6,122 bases of DNA, from the NCBI RefSeq assembly GCF_003463065.1, contig NZ_QSCM01000036.1, positions 1 through 6,122 of the forward strand, read 5' to 3'. Positions within the stretch are counted from its first letter, which is position 1, and every line of letters starts with the position of its first letter. Below the pieces are notes generated by a model. The model made no database searches. It saw only the letters and a list, made by a program, of their open reading frames with translations, and was not told where the DNA came from. The position numbers and the translations under genes are program-made. Origin of the DNA: Blautia sp. OF03-15BH (GTDB taxonomy: Bacteria > Bacillota > Clostridia > Lachnospirales > Lachnospiraceae). Positions 1-5,427 of this stretch are shown piece after piece.

Positions 1-159
1 GAAGCGGAATGGCGCTCCGTTCCTCTGGAACGGATGCGCAGTTCTTGCGTAATATGCACCATTAAACGCATCAATATTCTTTTCACTGAGAATCTTCTCG
101 AAAATCCGGTCTCCAAGCTGTTTTATTTTGGTAACAAGAAATCCTCCATTCATTTCCAT
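1..159 (-). pseudogene. 5' part of a MarR-family transcriptional regulator, apparently broken after ~35 codons
   Basis: A minus-strand frame opens with ATG at 159 and stays open to the window edge (53 codons). An AGGAG ribosome binding site lies 7 nt before the ATG, and a second in-frame ATG follows at 153. The first ~35 residues (MEMNGGFLVTKIKQLGDRIF, then EKILSEKNIDAFNGA) read like the N-terminal helix of clostridial MarR regulators, dimeric winged-helix repressors that often control their own operon. After the GCA codon at 57-55 the frame changes character (YYARTAHPFQRNGAPF) and no longer looks like the family, which I would expect to continue with a Q-G-R-I-L type segment. That part also contains a strong hairpin. 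I infer truncation by an inserted or recombined sequence, from memory of the family only. The alternative is a divergent intact gene continuing outside the window. The promoter and operator upstream look intact. Confidence 0.55.
12..39. repeat. GC-rich imperfect hairpin at the left edge
   Basis: GCGCTCCGTTCC (12-23) pairs with GGAACGGA plus GCGC (27-39) across a 3-nt TCT loop, with a single bulged T at 35. This is a 12-bp stem, much GC-richer than its surroundings. It lies inside the part of the MarR frame that does not resemble the family, so it may belong to an inserted repeat. No T-run follows on either strand within the window, so it is not an obvious terminator. Confidence 0.6.
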
Positions 160-162
160 ACA

Positions 163-210
163 AAAGCTCCTATATAGTAGTTTATTAAAAACATACTATA
201 TAGGAGCTTT
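163..210. promoter_or_regulatory. Perfect 17-bp inverted repeat, likely MarR operator
   Basis: AAAGCTCCTATATAGTA (163-179) is repeated in exact inverse at 194-210, with a 14-nt AT-rich spacer. One arm sits between the -35 and -10 hexamers of the minus-strand promoter. The other arm covers the ribosome binding site and leader of the MarR frame starting at 159. That layout fits autorepression by a dimeric MarR protein. Transcription should start near 183, so the mRNA would carry only one arm; this argues for a DNA operator rather than an RNA hairpin. Two 17-bp half-sites 31 bp apart could bind two dimers, since each arm holds its own inner palindrome (CTATATAG). Confidence 0.75.
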
Positions 211-218
211 ATTGTCAA
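190..218 (-). promoter_or_regulatory. Promoter for the MarR frame
   Basis: On the minus strand a perfect TTGACA -35 hexamer (218-213) is followed after 17 nt by TATGTT (195-190), a 4/6 match to the -10 consensus. The spacer contains one arm of the operator. Transcription would start about 25 nt before the ATG at 159. Confidence 0.65.
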
Positions 219-302
219 CAGTTTATATGTCTTAATAGGTAAATTCCGTTTTTTTCAATTCTCCAAACTGGAATTGTTCAAGCTTTTCAAATACTAACGT
301 CC

Positions 303-635
303 TTAATTCTGTTCAATAATTGATTTATAGTAGTTACCAAAGTCAGCAAGTGAATTAACAATTGGAAGCATTTTTGTCCCGAGTTCCGTTAAGCCGTATT
401 CAACTCTCGGTGGCTGCTCATGGTAATCGTGGCGATATGCCAGCCCATCACTCATCATTTGTCTTAAACTATCTGTCAAAACCTTTTGTGAAATACCATC
501 TATACTTCGTTGTAGCTCATTAAATCTCCATGGACGCTCTTTCAAGTTACGCAAAATCAGCAGTTTCCATTTTCCTCCGATAAGAGATACTGCTGTTGCA
601 ACTGGGCATTCCGGTAATTCTTCTTTTGCTCTCAT
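303..635 (-). CDS. HxlR-family winged-helix transcriptional regulator
   Basis: The 110-residue protein matches HxlR regulators in size and motifs. The segment ECPVATAVSLIGGKWKLLIL (residues 9-28) is the family hallmark; next come the recognition helix around residues 48-65 (ISQKVLTDSLRQMMSDGL) and the wing with the TELG turn at 83-86. These dimeric repressors or activators often respond to electrophiles or oxidants through a conserved N-terminal cysteine (YodB, CatR and HypR are examples). Here the only cysteine is Cys10, in the hallmark position, which would allow a one-cysteine switch. I start it at ATG 635 because GGAGG sits 8 nt before it. The GTG at 644 that would add three residues lies inside that Shine-Dalgarno sequence. 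The gene is divergent from the cupin gene, which is its likely target. Confidence 0.93.
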   Translation of the reverse strand: MRAKEELPECPVATAVSLIGGKWKLLILRNLKERPWRFNELQRSIDGISQKVLTDSLRQMMSDGLAYRHDYHEQPPRVEYGLTELGTKMLPIVNSLADFGNYYKSIIEQN

Positions 636-654
636 AATTCTCACCTCCGAGTCT

Positions 655-683
655 ATTGTAACACATTCATTTTTGAGTGTACA
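655..683 (-). promoter_or_regulatory. Promoter of the hxlR-type gene
   Basis: On the minus strand TGTACA (683-678, 4/6 match to -35) and TACAAT (660-655, 5/6 match to -10) are separated by exactly 17 nt, and lie just upstream of the GGAGG of the HxlR gene. TGTAAC (658-663) and GTTACA (684-689) form an inverted repeat that brackets the promoter and could be an operator. Confidence 0.5.
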
Positions 684-702
684 GTTACAAAAAGGTGCGT
701 AC

Positions 703-731
703 TTGTTTTTGTATGTGTCTCACACTATACT
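703..731 (+). promoter_or_regulatory. Promoter of the cupin gene with a candidate operator
   Basis: TATACT (726-731) is a good -10 hexamer. A weak -35 (TTGTTT, 703-708) lies 17 nt upstream. The spacer contains the short palindrome GTGT-CTC-ACAC (715-725), a plausible binding site for the divergently encoded HxlR regulator. The operator role is inferred from position only. Confidence 0.45.
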
Positions 732-775
732 AATACCAAGCAACCAGAAACTACAAATTAACTATGGAGGTTATT

Positions 776-1129
776 ATGGCAAATTACACAAAAACAACTA
801 TTGGAAAGGAAAACCGAATTGAGCTGCATGAAAAGTTGTCTTTAACAGGTGCAGAAATCAGTTTAAACGAACTACCTGCAGGAGCAAATGTCCCATTTGT
901 TCATTCTCATAAAGAAAATGAAGAAATCTATGGAATTCTTTCAGGTAACGGCAAAGCCATAATTGACGGAGAAGAAATTAGCCTTTCAACTGGAGACTGG
1001 CTAAAAATCGCACCTACTGCAAAGCGTCAGTTTTTTGCATCCGATATTTCTGGAATTACTTATATCTGCATTCAGGTAAAAGAAAATTCTCTGGAACATT
1101 TTACAGCAGAGGATGCCGTAATCGGCTAA
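776..1129 (+). CDS. Small single-domain cupin protein
   Basis: The 117-residue protein is one cupin beta-barrel. Motif 1 spans residues 36-55 (PAGANVPFVHSHKENEEIYG region), with the metal ligands His43, His45 and Glu49 or Glu50. Motif 2 starts at GDW (73-75) and runs to Pro80, but its usual fourth ligand, a histidine, is replaced by Gln85. So a three-ligand metal site, or a binding rather than catalytic role, is possible. The start at ATG 776 is chosen because GGAGG (766-770) precedes it; the ATG at 764 overlaps that ribosome binding site. Small cupins divergent from HxlR regulators are common in Firmicutes and are usually assumed to act in quinone or aldehyde detoxification or small-molecule binding; the substrate here is unknown. 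Codons 56-70 carry a GNGKAIIDGEE strand pair typical of the fold. Confidence 0.9.
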   Translation: MANYTKTTIGKENRIELHEKLSLTGAEISLNELPAGANVPFVHSHKENEEIYGILSGNGKAIIDGEEISLSTGDWLKIAPTAKRQFFASDISGITYICIQVKENSLEHFTAEDAVIG

Positions 1130-1149
1130 TTAAAAGTATTTATTTACAA

Positions 1150-1191
1150 AAATGCACAGTTCACGATAAGCGAGACTGTGCATTTCTTTTT
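1150..1191. terminator. Bidirectional intrinsic terminator
   Basis: AAATGCACAGT (1150-1160) pairs perfectly with ACTGTGCATTT (1175-1185). On the plus strand TTTCTTTTT follows the stem (1183-1191), ending the cupin transcript. On the minus strand TTTTTG follows, which suits the end of the ATPase/48-residue transcript arriving from the right. The site lies 20 nt after the cupin stop and 42 nt past the stop of the 48-residue gene. Confidence 0.88.
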
Positions 1192-1232
1192 GTTCAATAT
1201 TACGTTTTCTCAATTTTTCAAACAAGAAGTTA

Positions 1233-1379
1233 TCAGTGATTATCTTTTAGAAAACAGCCAATTACAGCGACGCCAAATCCAAGAACACCTAGGACATATC
1301 CCCAAAAATTATTTGTTGTCACAGCAATTCCTAAAGGTATTATTGCAATCCCCAATAACTCAATCTTAATTCCTTTCAT
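1233..1379 (-). CDS. 48-residue two-helix membrane miniprotein
   Basis: A minus-strand frame from ATG 1379 to TGA encodes a very hydrophobic 48-residue peptide. It has a basic start (MKGIKIE), one membrane segment around residues 8-20, a short polar turn (TTNN, 21-24) and a second glycine-rich segment around 27-43, ending in a charged tail (KDNH). GAAGG lies 8 nt before the ATG. It begins 47 nt after the stop of the ATPase gene on the same strand and ends just before a bidirectional terminator, so it fits as the last gene of that transcript. The frame is open another 20 codons upstream but without a usual start codon. I do not recognise a family; the hydrophobic pattern is the main reason to believe it. 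The opposite-strand frame over the same bases looks like a shadow. Confidence 0.6.
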   Translation of the reverse strand: MKGIKIELLGIAIIPLGIAVTTNNFWGYVLGVLGFGVAVIGCFLKDNH

Positions 1380-1426
1380 CGCAAATACCTTCGTTACAAA
1401 CTTGAAGTTGTCAATTTCTTTATTAT

Positions 1427-2143
1427 CTAATCTGTTAGTAATCTATCCAACAGCATCTGCCTGTTGTTTATAAACATTTCTGTTACCTGGTAGCTCTCTG
1501 TATCCTCATATTCGCACAGATGTATGCGTCCATTATCAAAACAATAGATATCTGCATCTGGTATTCCTAACAAAATTGGCGAATGCGTAACTATAATAAA
1601 CTGTGCTCCCTCTTTTGCACATCTGTATATTTGCATCAACAATGTAAGCTGTCTCTGCGGCGATAATGCAGCTTCCGGCTCGTCAAAAAGATACAAGCCA
1701 TTTGGATGCAGATTGTTCTGTGCCAATGCGAGAAAACTCTCTCCATGTGATTTTTCATGATATTTGGCAGAAGGATGTGCGAGATCTGCATATTCTTCTT
1801 CCTTCGTTGCAACATTATAAAAACTTTCAGCCCTAAGAAAATAACCCCACTTTTCCTTTCGATAACCTTTGGAAATTCTTATCGCATCACACAGCTCTGA
1901 ATGTGTATCATGCGTAGAAAAAACATAATTCTTTGTTCCACCTTCAGGATTAAAACCATGTGCTACGGCAAGTGCCTCCAATAAAGTTGATTTACCACTG
2001 CCATTTTCTCCGACAAAAAAGGTGATTGCTTTGTTGAAATCAAGTTTTTGAATCCCCTTAAAAGCCTTAATTCTCTTTAAATAACTATCGTTATCAATTC
2101 TATTCCAATCGAATATTACCCCTTGTAAGAATTGATCATTCAT
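1427..2143 (-). CDS. AAA/ABC-type ATPase (COG3910-like predicted ATPase)
   Basis: This 238-residue protein is a compact ABC-like nucleotide-binding domain without membrane segments. It has Walker A GENGSGKST (45-53), an ABC signature-like SHGESF (132-137), Walker B LYLFDEPE with the catalytic glutamate (150-157), a D-loop-like AALSP (158-162) and a switch histidine in THSP (186-189). This order matches the RecF/SMC-like group of stand-alone ATPases known as COG3910. Members are thought to dimerise around ATP; the substrate is unknown. There is no coiled coil and no room for a nuclease or TOPRIM domain, so it is not an OLD-type enzyme. The start has a GGAAGGTGAT ribosome binding site. It is the only intact ATPase in the window; the 48-residue membrane protein follows directly, and the membrane-anchored regulator precedes it by 114 nt. 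A defence role is possible but nothing here shows it. Confidence 0.9.
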   Translation of the reverse strand: MNDQFLQGVIFDWNRIDNDSYLKRIKAFKGIQKLDFNKAITFFVGENGSGKSTLLEALAVAHGFNPEGGTKNYVFSTHDTHSELCDAIRISKGYRKEKWGYFLRAESFYNVATKEEEYADLAHPSAKYHEKSHGESFLALAQNNLHPNGLYLFDEPEAALSPQRQLTLLMQIYRCAKEGAQFIIVTHSPILLGIPDADIYCFDNGRIHLCEYEDTESYQVTEMFINNRQMLLDRLLTD

Positions 2144-2189
2144 CTAATCACCTTCCTGTAAAAGACACTTTCTAATCCACCAATCCTTC

Positions 2190-2201
2190 GTTCTAAAGAA
2201 C
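2190..2201. repeat. Short palindrome upstream of the ATPase gene
   Basis: GTTCT-AA-AGAAC lies 47 nt upstream of the ATPase start, inside the 114-nt gap after the membrane-linked regulator. It could be an operator or a small RNA stem. A convincing promoter for the ATPase gene is not visible; on the minus strand TATTAT (2232-2227 region) is the best -10-like hexamer, without a good -35. Confidence 0.3.
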
Positions 2202-2257
2202 TCGGTCAACTGGAATTTCTGGATGCGTATAATATGCGAAAAAAACTTAACTCCATC

Positions 2258-3268
2258 TTAAATATAGTACTGAGTTTCACTGCCATTCTTTAACACCATT
2301 TTCACCACACCAAGCAATGCTGCAAACAAAACACCAGCAACCGGCCATACAATCCATGTAATATCCCAGCTCATCGTCCAGAAACTCCATGCAAGGTAAA
2401 TCGCTGTAGTCAAGCACCAATATACACCAGAAAACGTGTCAGTCTTTTTCTTAAACAGTTTTTCTTCTTTTGTATATTCGCCTTCCTGAAGAAGGGTATC
2501 GTAACTGCTTTTTACTATCCCAACACGAACCAACAGATTCACTCCTATTGCAAGTATGAATAGCAGCAATCCAACGGAAAGGCCGCAACAATAGTCAGAC
2601 GTTTCCATGGCTCCAGCAATAATTGTCGGAATCACTGCCAGTATACAAAGCACTACCCCAACAGCTGTTCCTCTGATAAAAATCGGTTCATAGGAATCTT
2701 TTTTTTCTCGTACTATTCCAGATACACCATACTCTGTTTCAAAGCATTCTTTTTCAAAATGTTCCATATGTGATTCTCGCATTCCATATGTAATAAACAA
2801 AAAGACGGCTGCCGCAACCATTCCAAGCAAAAAAACACATCCAAATACTGTTGCCAGAGATTCCGAAACATGAAATACGCCATCTTCTGCCATTGTCACA
2901 AGAACAATCAATAATATTGGACTTGAGATGCACATACTTGTTGCGTTTGCCACTACTTTGGATCCATTTCTTTTCATGTCAAGAAATTCATTTGCATTCT
3001 CCATAGTTACTTTTTTCAACGGTTCTGCATAGCTTTCAGTACTTTCGTGATAGGTGATATTTTCTGCTTTCATTTCATCTTTTAATAGGTAATCTGTACT
3101 AACACAAAATAGCTCCGACATCTGTAAAATTCTTTGCAAATCTGGAACAGCTCCTGCACTTTCCCACTTAGATACTGCCTGTCTGGATACGCCCAACTGA
3201 TTGGCTAGTTCTTCCTGTGACCATCCATTCTTTTTTCTTTCCTCTGTAATCTTATCAGCTAAAATCAT
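2258..3268 (-). CDS. Xre-family regulator fused to a six-helix membrane domain
   Basis: The 336-residue protein starts with a classic Xre/Cro helix-turn-helix (residues 3-62, core WSQEELANQLGVSRQAVSKW). A charged linker (63-107) leads to about six predicted membrane helices near residues 108-126, 138-160, 201-220, 228-250, 280-299 and 303-325. The cytosolic loop 161-200 is acidic and basic in blocks. The protein would be a membrane-tethered DNA-binding protein. Such fusions are frequent in clostridia and are usually annotated only as helix-turn-helix proteins; a role in sensing membrane or extracellular conditions is inference. AAGGAG precedes the ATG. Upstream, AACAG-TTTTG-CTGTT (3305-3319) is a candidate own operator beside a TATATT -10-like hexamer (3305-3300, minus strand), although a -35 is poor. 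No clear terminator follows its stop. Confidence 0.88.
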   Translation of the reverse strand: MILADKITEERKKNGWSQEELANQLGVSRQAVSKWESAGAVPDLQRILQMSELFCVSTDYLLKDEMKAENITYHESTESYAEPLKKVTMENANEFLDMKRNGSKVVANATSMCISSPILLIVLVTMAEDGVFHVSESLATVFGCVFLLGMVAAAVFLFITYGMRESHMEHFEKECFETEYGVSGIVREKKDSYEPIFIRGTAVGVVLCILAVIPTIIAGAMETSDYCCGLSVGLLLFILAIGVNLLVRVGIVKSSYDTLLQEGEYTKEEKLFKKKTDTFSGVYWCLTTAIYLAWSFWTMSWDITWIVWPVAGVLFAALLGVVKMVLKNGSETQYYI

Positions 3269-3304
3269 TTTTTTCTCCTTTTGCAGATTTTATGAGCTCA
3301 ATAT

Positions 3305-3319
3305 AACAGTTTTGCTGTT
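3305..3319. promoter_or_regulatory. Candidate operator of the membrane-linked Xre regulator
   Basis: The inverted repeat AACAG-N5-CTGTT lies 36-50 nt upstream of the regulator start, directly next to the -10-like TATATT (3300-3305, read on the minus strand). A TTGACA hexamer (3353-3348, minus strand) lies further up but at the wrong spacing. The rest of the 149-nt gap (3269-3417) holds nothing else I can name. Confidence 0.35.
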
Positions 3320-3417
3320 TGCATTCCACCATTTCAGGCTGTAAATCTGTCAACCAGCAGTTGCAAATCACAAAAGAACTCTATGAATTCCGATTTTCCA
3401 ACAATACAAGCAGGAAA

Positions 3418-3606
3418 TTATTTATCATCTGTATTGTTTTCCTTTTTCTTATGAGTCGAACCCAAGCAAAGAAATGAAGAACCAAGACATAACCATACTA
3501 TAGCCATAGAACTTTCATTTCCACTCGTAAAGCCAATAGCTGACGCTATGAAAAACAGAACTGATGCAATGTAAAATAAGATTGATTTGTTTATCCCTTT
3601 TTTCAT
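3418..3606 (-). CDS. 62-residue two-helix membrane protein
   Basis: This small hydrophobic protein has a basic N-terminus (MKKGINK), a first membrane helix near residues 9-27, a short loop containing GNESS (29-33) and a second helix near 33-51, then a very charged tail (HKKKENNTDDK, 52-62). AGGAG stands 10 nt before the ATG. It follows the DUF3784-like gene by 27 nt on the same strand, so the two are probably co-transcribed. I do not recognise a family. With two membrane spans the charged tail would be on the cytosolic side. No T-run terminator is seen after it. Confidence 0.7.
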   Translation of the reverse strand: MKKGINKSILFYIASVLFFIASAIGFTSGNESSMAIVWLCLGSSFLCLGSTHKKKENNTDDK

Positions 3607-3633
3607 AAATAAGCATCTCCTGCAAACAATAAT

Positions 3634-3969
3634 TTATTTTAATAAATATTTTTTAAACGCTTTATGATTATCAAAGTGGACTTCTCTAAAAAACAGAACT
3701 AACCAAATAATATAGGTTGGTATAGCCATATATGGGGTTAAAAAGCAGGATAATGTCGCTCCTGCTAACATTATAACAGTCCATATGAAGCACTGATTTC
3801 TTATATCACGAGAGATCTGAGCTTTATCATACATTGCCTGTTCTTCTTTAGAAAATGAATTAAATCCTGAAACAAATTTAGTTGCTTTTTCCTTAAAAAT
3901 CGCAAATAACACACCTATAATTACAAATGGTATAACCAAAATTATACATGACCAAAATCCTATATTCAT
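3634..3969 (-). CDS. DUF3784-like small membrane protein
   Basis: The 111-residue protein has three predicted membrane helices near residues 5-25, 59-78 and 80-98. A conserved-looking cytosolic segment follows the first helix (SGFNSFSKEEQAMYDKAQ, 34-51), and the C-terminus is short and basic. The segment GFN-x-x-x-KEE-x-x-x-YD and the overall layout are those I associate with the DUF3784 family, whose function is unknown. A strong AGGAGG lies 8 nt before the ATG. It sits 60 nt after the Cys/His-rich gene and 27 nt before the 62-residue membrane gene, in one apparent minus-strand run. The family assignment comes from memory of the motif and would need a profile search. Confidence 0.78.
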   Translation of the reverse strand: MNIGFWSCIILVIPFVIIGVLFAIFKEKATKFVSGFNSFSKEEQAMYDKAQISRDIRNQCFIWTVIMLAGATLSCFLTPYMAIPTYIIWLVLFFREVHFDNHKAFKKYLLK

Positions 3970-4029
3970 AATACATACCTCCTCTTAAAATACCAATTTC
4001 TCAGTTTCAAAAACTTGAATTTGACTTGC

Positions 4030-4353
4030 CTATTTTCTTAAAATCTCATGTGGAGCTTCTATTTCATTTGCCAAGGTATGCTCTGTTAATTCTGACATCA
4101 ATTTCAATTTTTTATTAATCAATGGTCGCATACAATTAGGAACATGTTCCTGATGCGCTCTGTGGATTGCTACACATTCCTTACAGTTTCCGTGATAACG
4201 ACAGGCTTTCAGGCAAGGACAGTGATCTTTGTCTTTATACTCCTTACGAAATTCCGCTGCAAATTCTTCTTGCAGTCTCAGTCCCTCGACACGGTTTCCC
4301 TTATGAAATTCTACCATTGCATCCAGTTCTTTCTGGTTCCCTTCAATCTTCAT
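4030..4353 (-). CDS. Uncharacterised Cys/His-rich small protein
   Basis: The 107-residue soluble protein has an acidic helical N-terminus (1-40) and a dense metal-binding-like core: Cys45, Cys47, Cys51, Cys57, Cys60 and Cys74, with His44, His54, His64, His67 and His70. The core reads HCPCLKACRYHGNCKECV (44-61). The spacing C-x-C-x3-C-x5-C-x2-C suggests a structural zinc or iron site; the metal is inference. I know similar short proteins from clostridial genomes but no assigned function. I prefer ATG 4353: GGAGG (4370-4366) lies 12 nt upstream, rather far. A TTG at 4377 would add eight residues but places this ribosome binding site inside the gene. It follows the GNAT gene by 66 nt. Two plus-strand frames across it lack any family features and look like shadows. 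Confidence 0.75.
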   Translation of the reverse strand: MKIEGNQKELDAMVEFHKGNRVEGLRLQEEFAAEFRKEYKDKDHCPCLKACRYHGNCKECVAIHRAHQEHVPNCMRPLINKKLKLMSELTEHTLANEIEAPHEILRK

Positions 4354-4396
4354 GTTATTATAGCGCCTCCATTTCAACTATTCCTCATTTTCTGAT

Positions 4397-4420
4397 AAAT
4401 TCCCATACAAACTGGAATTT
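4397..4420 (-). terminator. Weak hairpin just after the GNAT gene
   Basis: AAATTCC (4397-4403) and GGAATTT (4414-4420) can form a 7-bp AT-rich stem with a 10-nt loop, directly at the stop codon of the acetyltransferase gene. There is no T-run after it on the minus strand, so it would be a poor intrinsic terminator; it may be a processing or attenuation site. It contains the intergenic sequence AAACTGGAATT that recurs at 265-275. Confidence 0.3.
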
Positions 4421-4935
4421 CATAAACGCATTTGCTTCTTAAACGCAAACATTCCCTCATTGCCATCACCGACAAAATCGTCCGGTGTATCCGGCATAGG
4501 ATGTTTTTCATTAAAAAATTCTGTAATATGAAAGCCGCAGACATTCACATAAAAATGAATGTTGCGCTTATCAAAGTACGGCGTACAGGTTTCCCATACT
4601 TTCGTGTTCGGATATATTCGTTCCAATTCAAACCATATCTTCTTACCGATACCATTGCTCTGAACTCCGTTCTTTACAAAAAGCAGGTCAAGATGGTTAT
4701 GCTGTGTACTCTCATTGATAATAACAACAGCACCGCCCACCATTTCTCCATCGACAACGGCTTTATAGACAGCAGAACCCTCCGCATTCAGCGACTGGTC
4801 AATGTCCTTTTCAGGCAGAATAACAGCATCTGTTTTCCCAAAAGCATCTTCAAAACCTTTCTGAAATGCTTCCTGCATATCCGCCTTGTATTGCGTTAAT
4901 TCTTTTGGTTCTATACAAACTAATTGGAAGGTCAT
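4420..4935 (-). CDS. GNAT-family N-acetyltransferase
   Basis: The 171-residue protein has the GNAT fold: strand beta-4 HLDLLFV (81-87) is followed by the acetyl-CoA pyrophosphate loop VQSNGIGKKIW (91-101), a version of the Q/R-x-x-G-x-G/A motif with Gln92, Gly95 and Gly97. The later YFDKRNIHFYVNVCGF segment (120-135) holds the usual asparagine/tyrosine helix and the C-G-F turn. It would transfer an acetyl group from acetyl-CoA to an amine; the substrate cannot be told. The protein is cytosolic. AGGAGA lies 10 nt before the ATG. It starts 30 nt after the stop of the 153-residue gene, so it may be cargo on the same transcript as the excisionase-like genes. Length is normal for the family and the gene looks intact. 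Confidence 0.9.
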   Translation of the reverse strand: MTFQLVCIEPKELTQYKADMQEAFQKGFEDAFGKTDAVILPEKDIDQSLNAEGSAVYKAVVDGEMVGGAVVIINESTQHNHLDLLFVKNGVQSNGIGKKIWFELERIYPNTKVWETCTPYFDKRNIHFYVNVCGFHITEFFNEKHPMPDTPDDFVGDGNEGMFAFKKQMRL

Positions 4936-4965
4936 TTTATATCTATCTCCTCAAAAATTCCGATT

Positions 4966-5427
4966 TCATGATATCATTTCTAATACAGATTTTACCGTAT
5001 TTTTCAGATTCAGTCCATCTTTTAATCCCAACCGATAGAAAAACTCTTCTGTATCTGCTTCACTGCTGAAAATTGCATTACAGTATTCCGTAATCACTTC
5101 TTCCTGTTCTGGGGATAACGTTTCCAGTAATTTCTGGTATTTCTTATCAATCTCACTTACTGGCTCTTTATCCTGCTTTAACTTCCATTCTGAATATGCT
5201 TTCCCCATATGCTCTGTAATTATCAGATTCACAAATTCCTGCACTTCCTCTGGTATAGTACTCGTAGATTCCTGTTTATCTTTCTTTTTATCATTTGATT
5301 TTTCAAGTGTCGTGTCATCAATATAACGAATGATTTCTCGAATATTTGACTTCATCGACTGCAGATATCCTTTCATCAGCACAGCTACTTTTCTAGCATC
5401 CGATTTTTCGGTTTCTTTTTCCAGCAT
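4966..5427 (-). CDS. Uncharacterised charged helical protein, mobile-element type
   Basis: The 153-residue protein is soluble, highly charged and predicted mostly helical. A basic/acidic N-terminal helix region (1-40) is followed by a lysine-rich linker (41-57) and a C-terminal module (92-150) that contains LETLSPEQEEVITEYCNA (101-118) and FFYRLGLKDGLNL (129-141). The last module, an E-x-Y-C helix followed by an aromatic-R-L-G-x-K-x-G helix, resembles short accessory proteins of clostridial mobile elements (possibly DUF6809-like); I cannot confirm this. AGAGG lies 5 nt before the ATG at 5427. Its first 43 nt overlap the 3' end of the helix-turn-helix gene in another frame, so translation is probably coupled. 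It stops in TGA 30 nt before the GNAT gene. Confidence 0.75.
   Translation of the reverse strand: MLEKETEKSDARKVAVLMKGYLQSMKSNIREIIRYIDDTTLEKSNDKKKDKQESTSTIPEEVQEFVNLIITEHMGKAYSEWKLKQDKEPVSEIDKKYQKLLETLSPEQEEVITEYCNAIFSSEADTEEFFYRLGLKDGLNLKNTVKSVLEMIS

Noticed and set aside
1178..1369. Plus-strand 63-codon frame beginning inside the terminator
   Set aside because: Its ATG sits in the terminator stem, no ribosome binding site precedes it, and it lies opposite the more convincing 48-residue membrane gene.
2144..2257. Open minus-strand stretch ending in LTEFFRTKDWWIRKCL and a few more residues, up to the ATPase start
   Set aside because: It has only a TTG as possible start, no ribosome binding site and no recognised family; too short to call, though it may be a remnant.
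2236..2275. Terminator after the membrane-linked Xre regulator
   Set aside because: A T-run exists (2239-2245, minus strand) but the preceding stem is only 5 bp (AACTC/GAGTT) with a long loop.
4356..4361. Perfect TATAAT on the minus strand just before the Cys/His-rich gene
   Set aside because: It lies 3-8 nt from the chosen start codon with no -35 at proper spacing; as a promoter it would need an internal start or leaderless mRNA, so I treat it as chance.
4144..4442. Two overlapping plus-strand frames opposite the Cys/His-rich gene
   Set aside because: No ribosome binding sites and no family features; the opposite strand carries a gene with an ordered Cys/His cluster.
4432..5069. Plus-strand frames of 155 and 67 codons opposite the GNAT and 153-residue genes
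   Set aside because: Composition is that of antisense shadows; the minus strand has a complete GNAT motif and a good operon layout.
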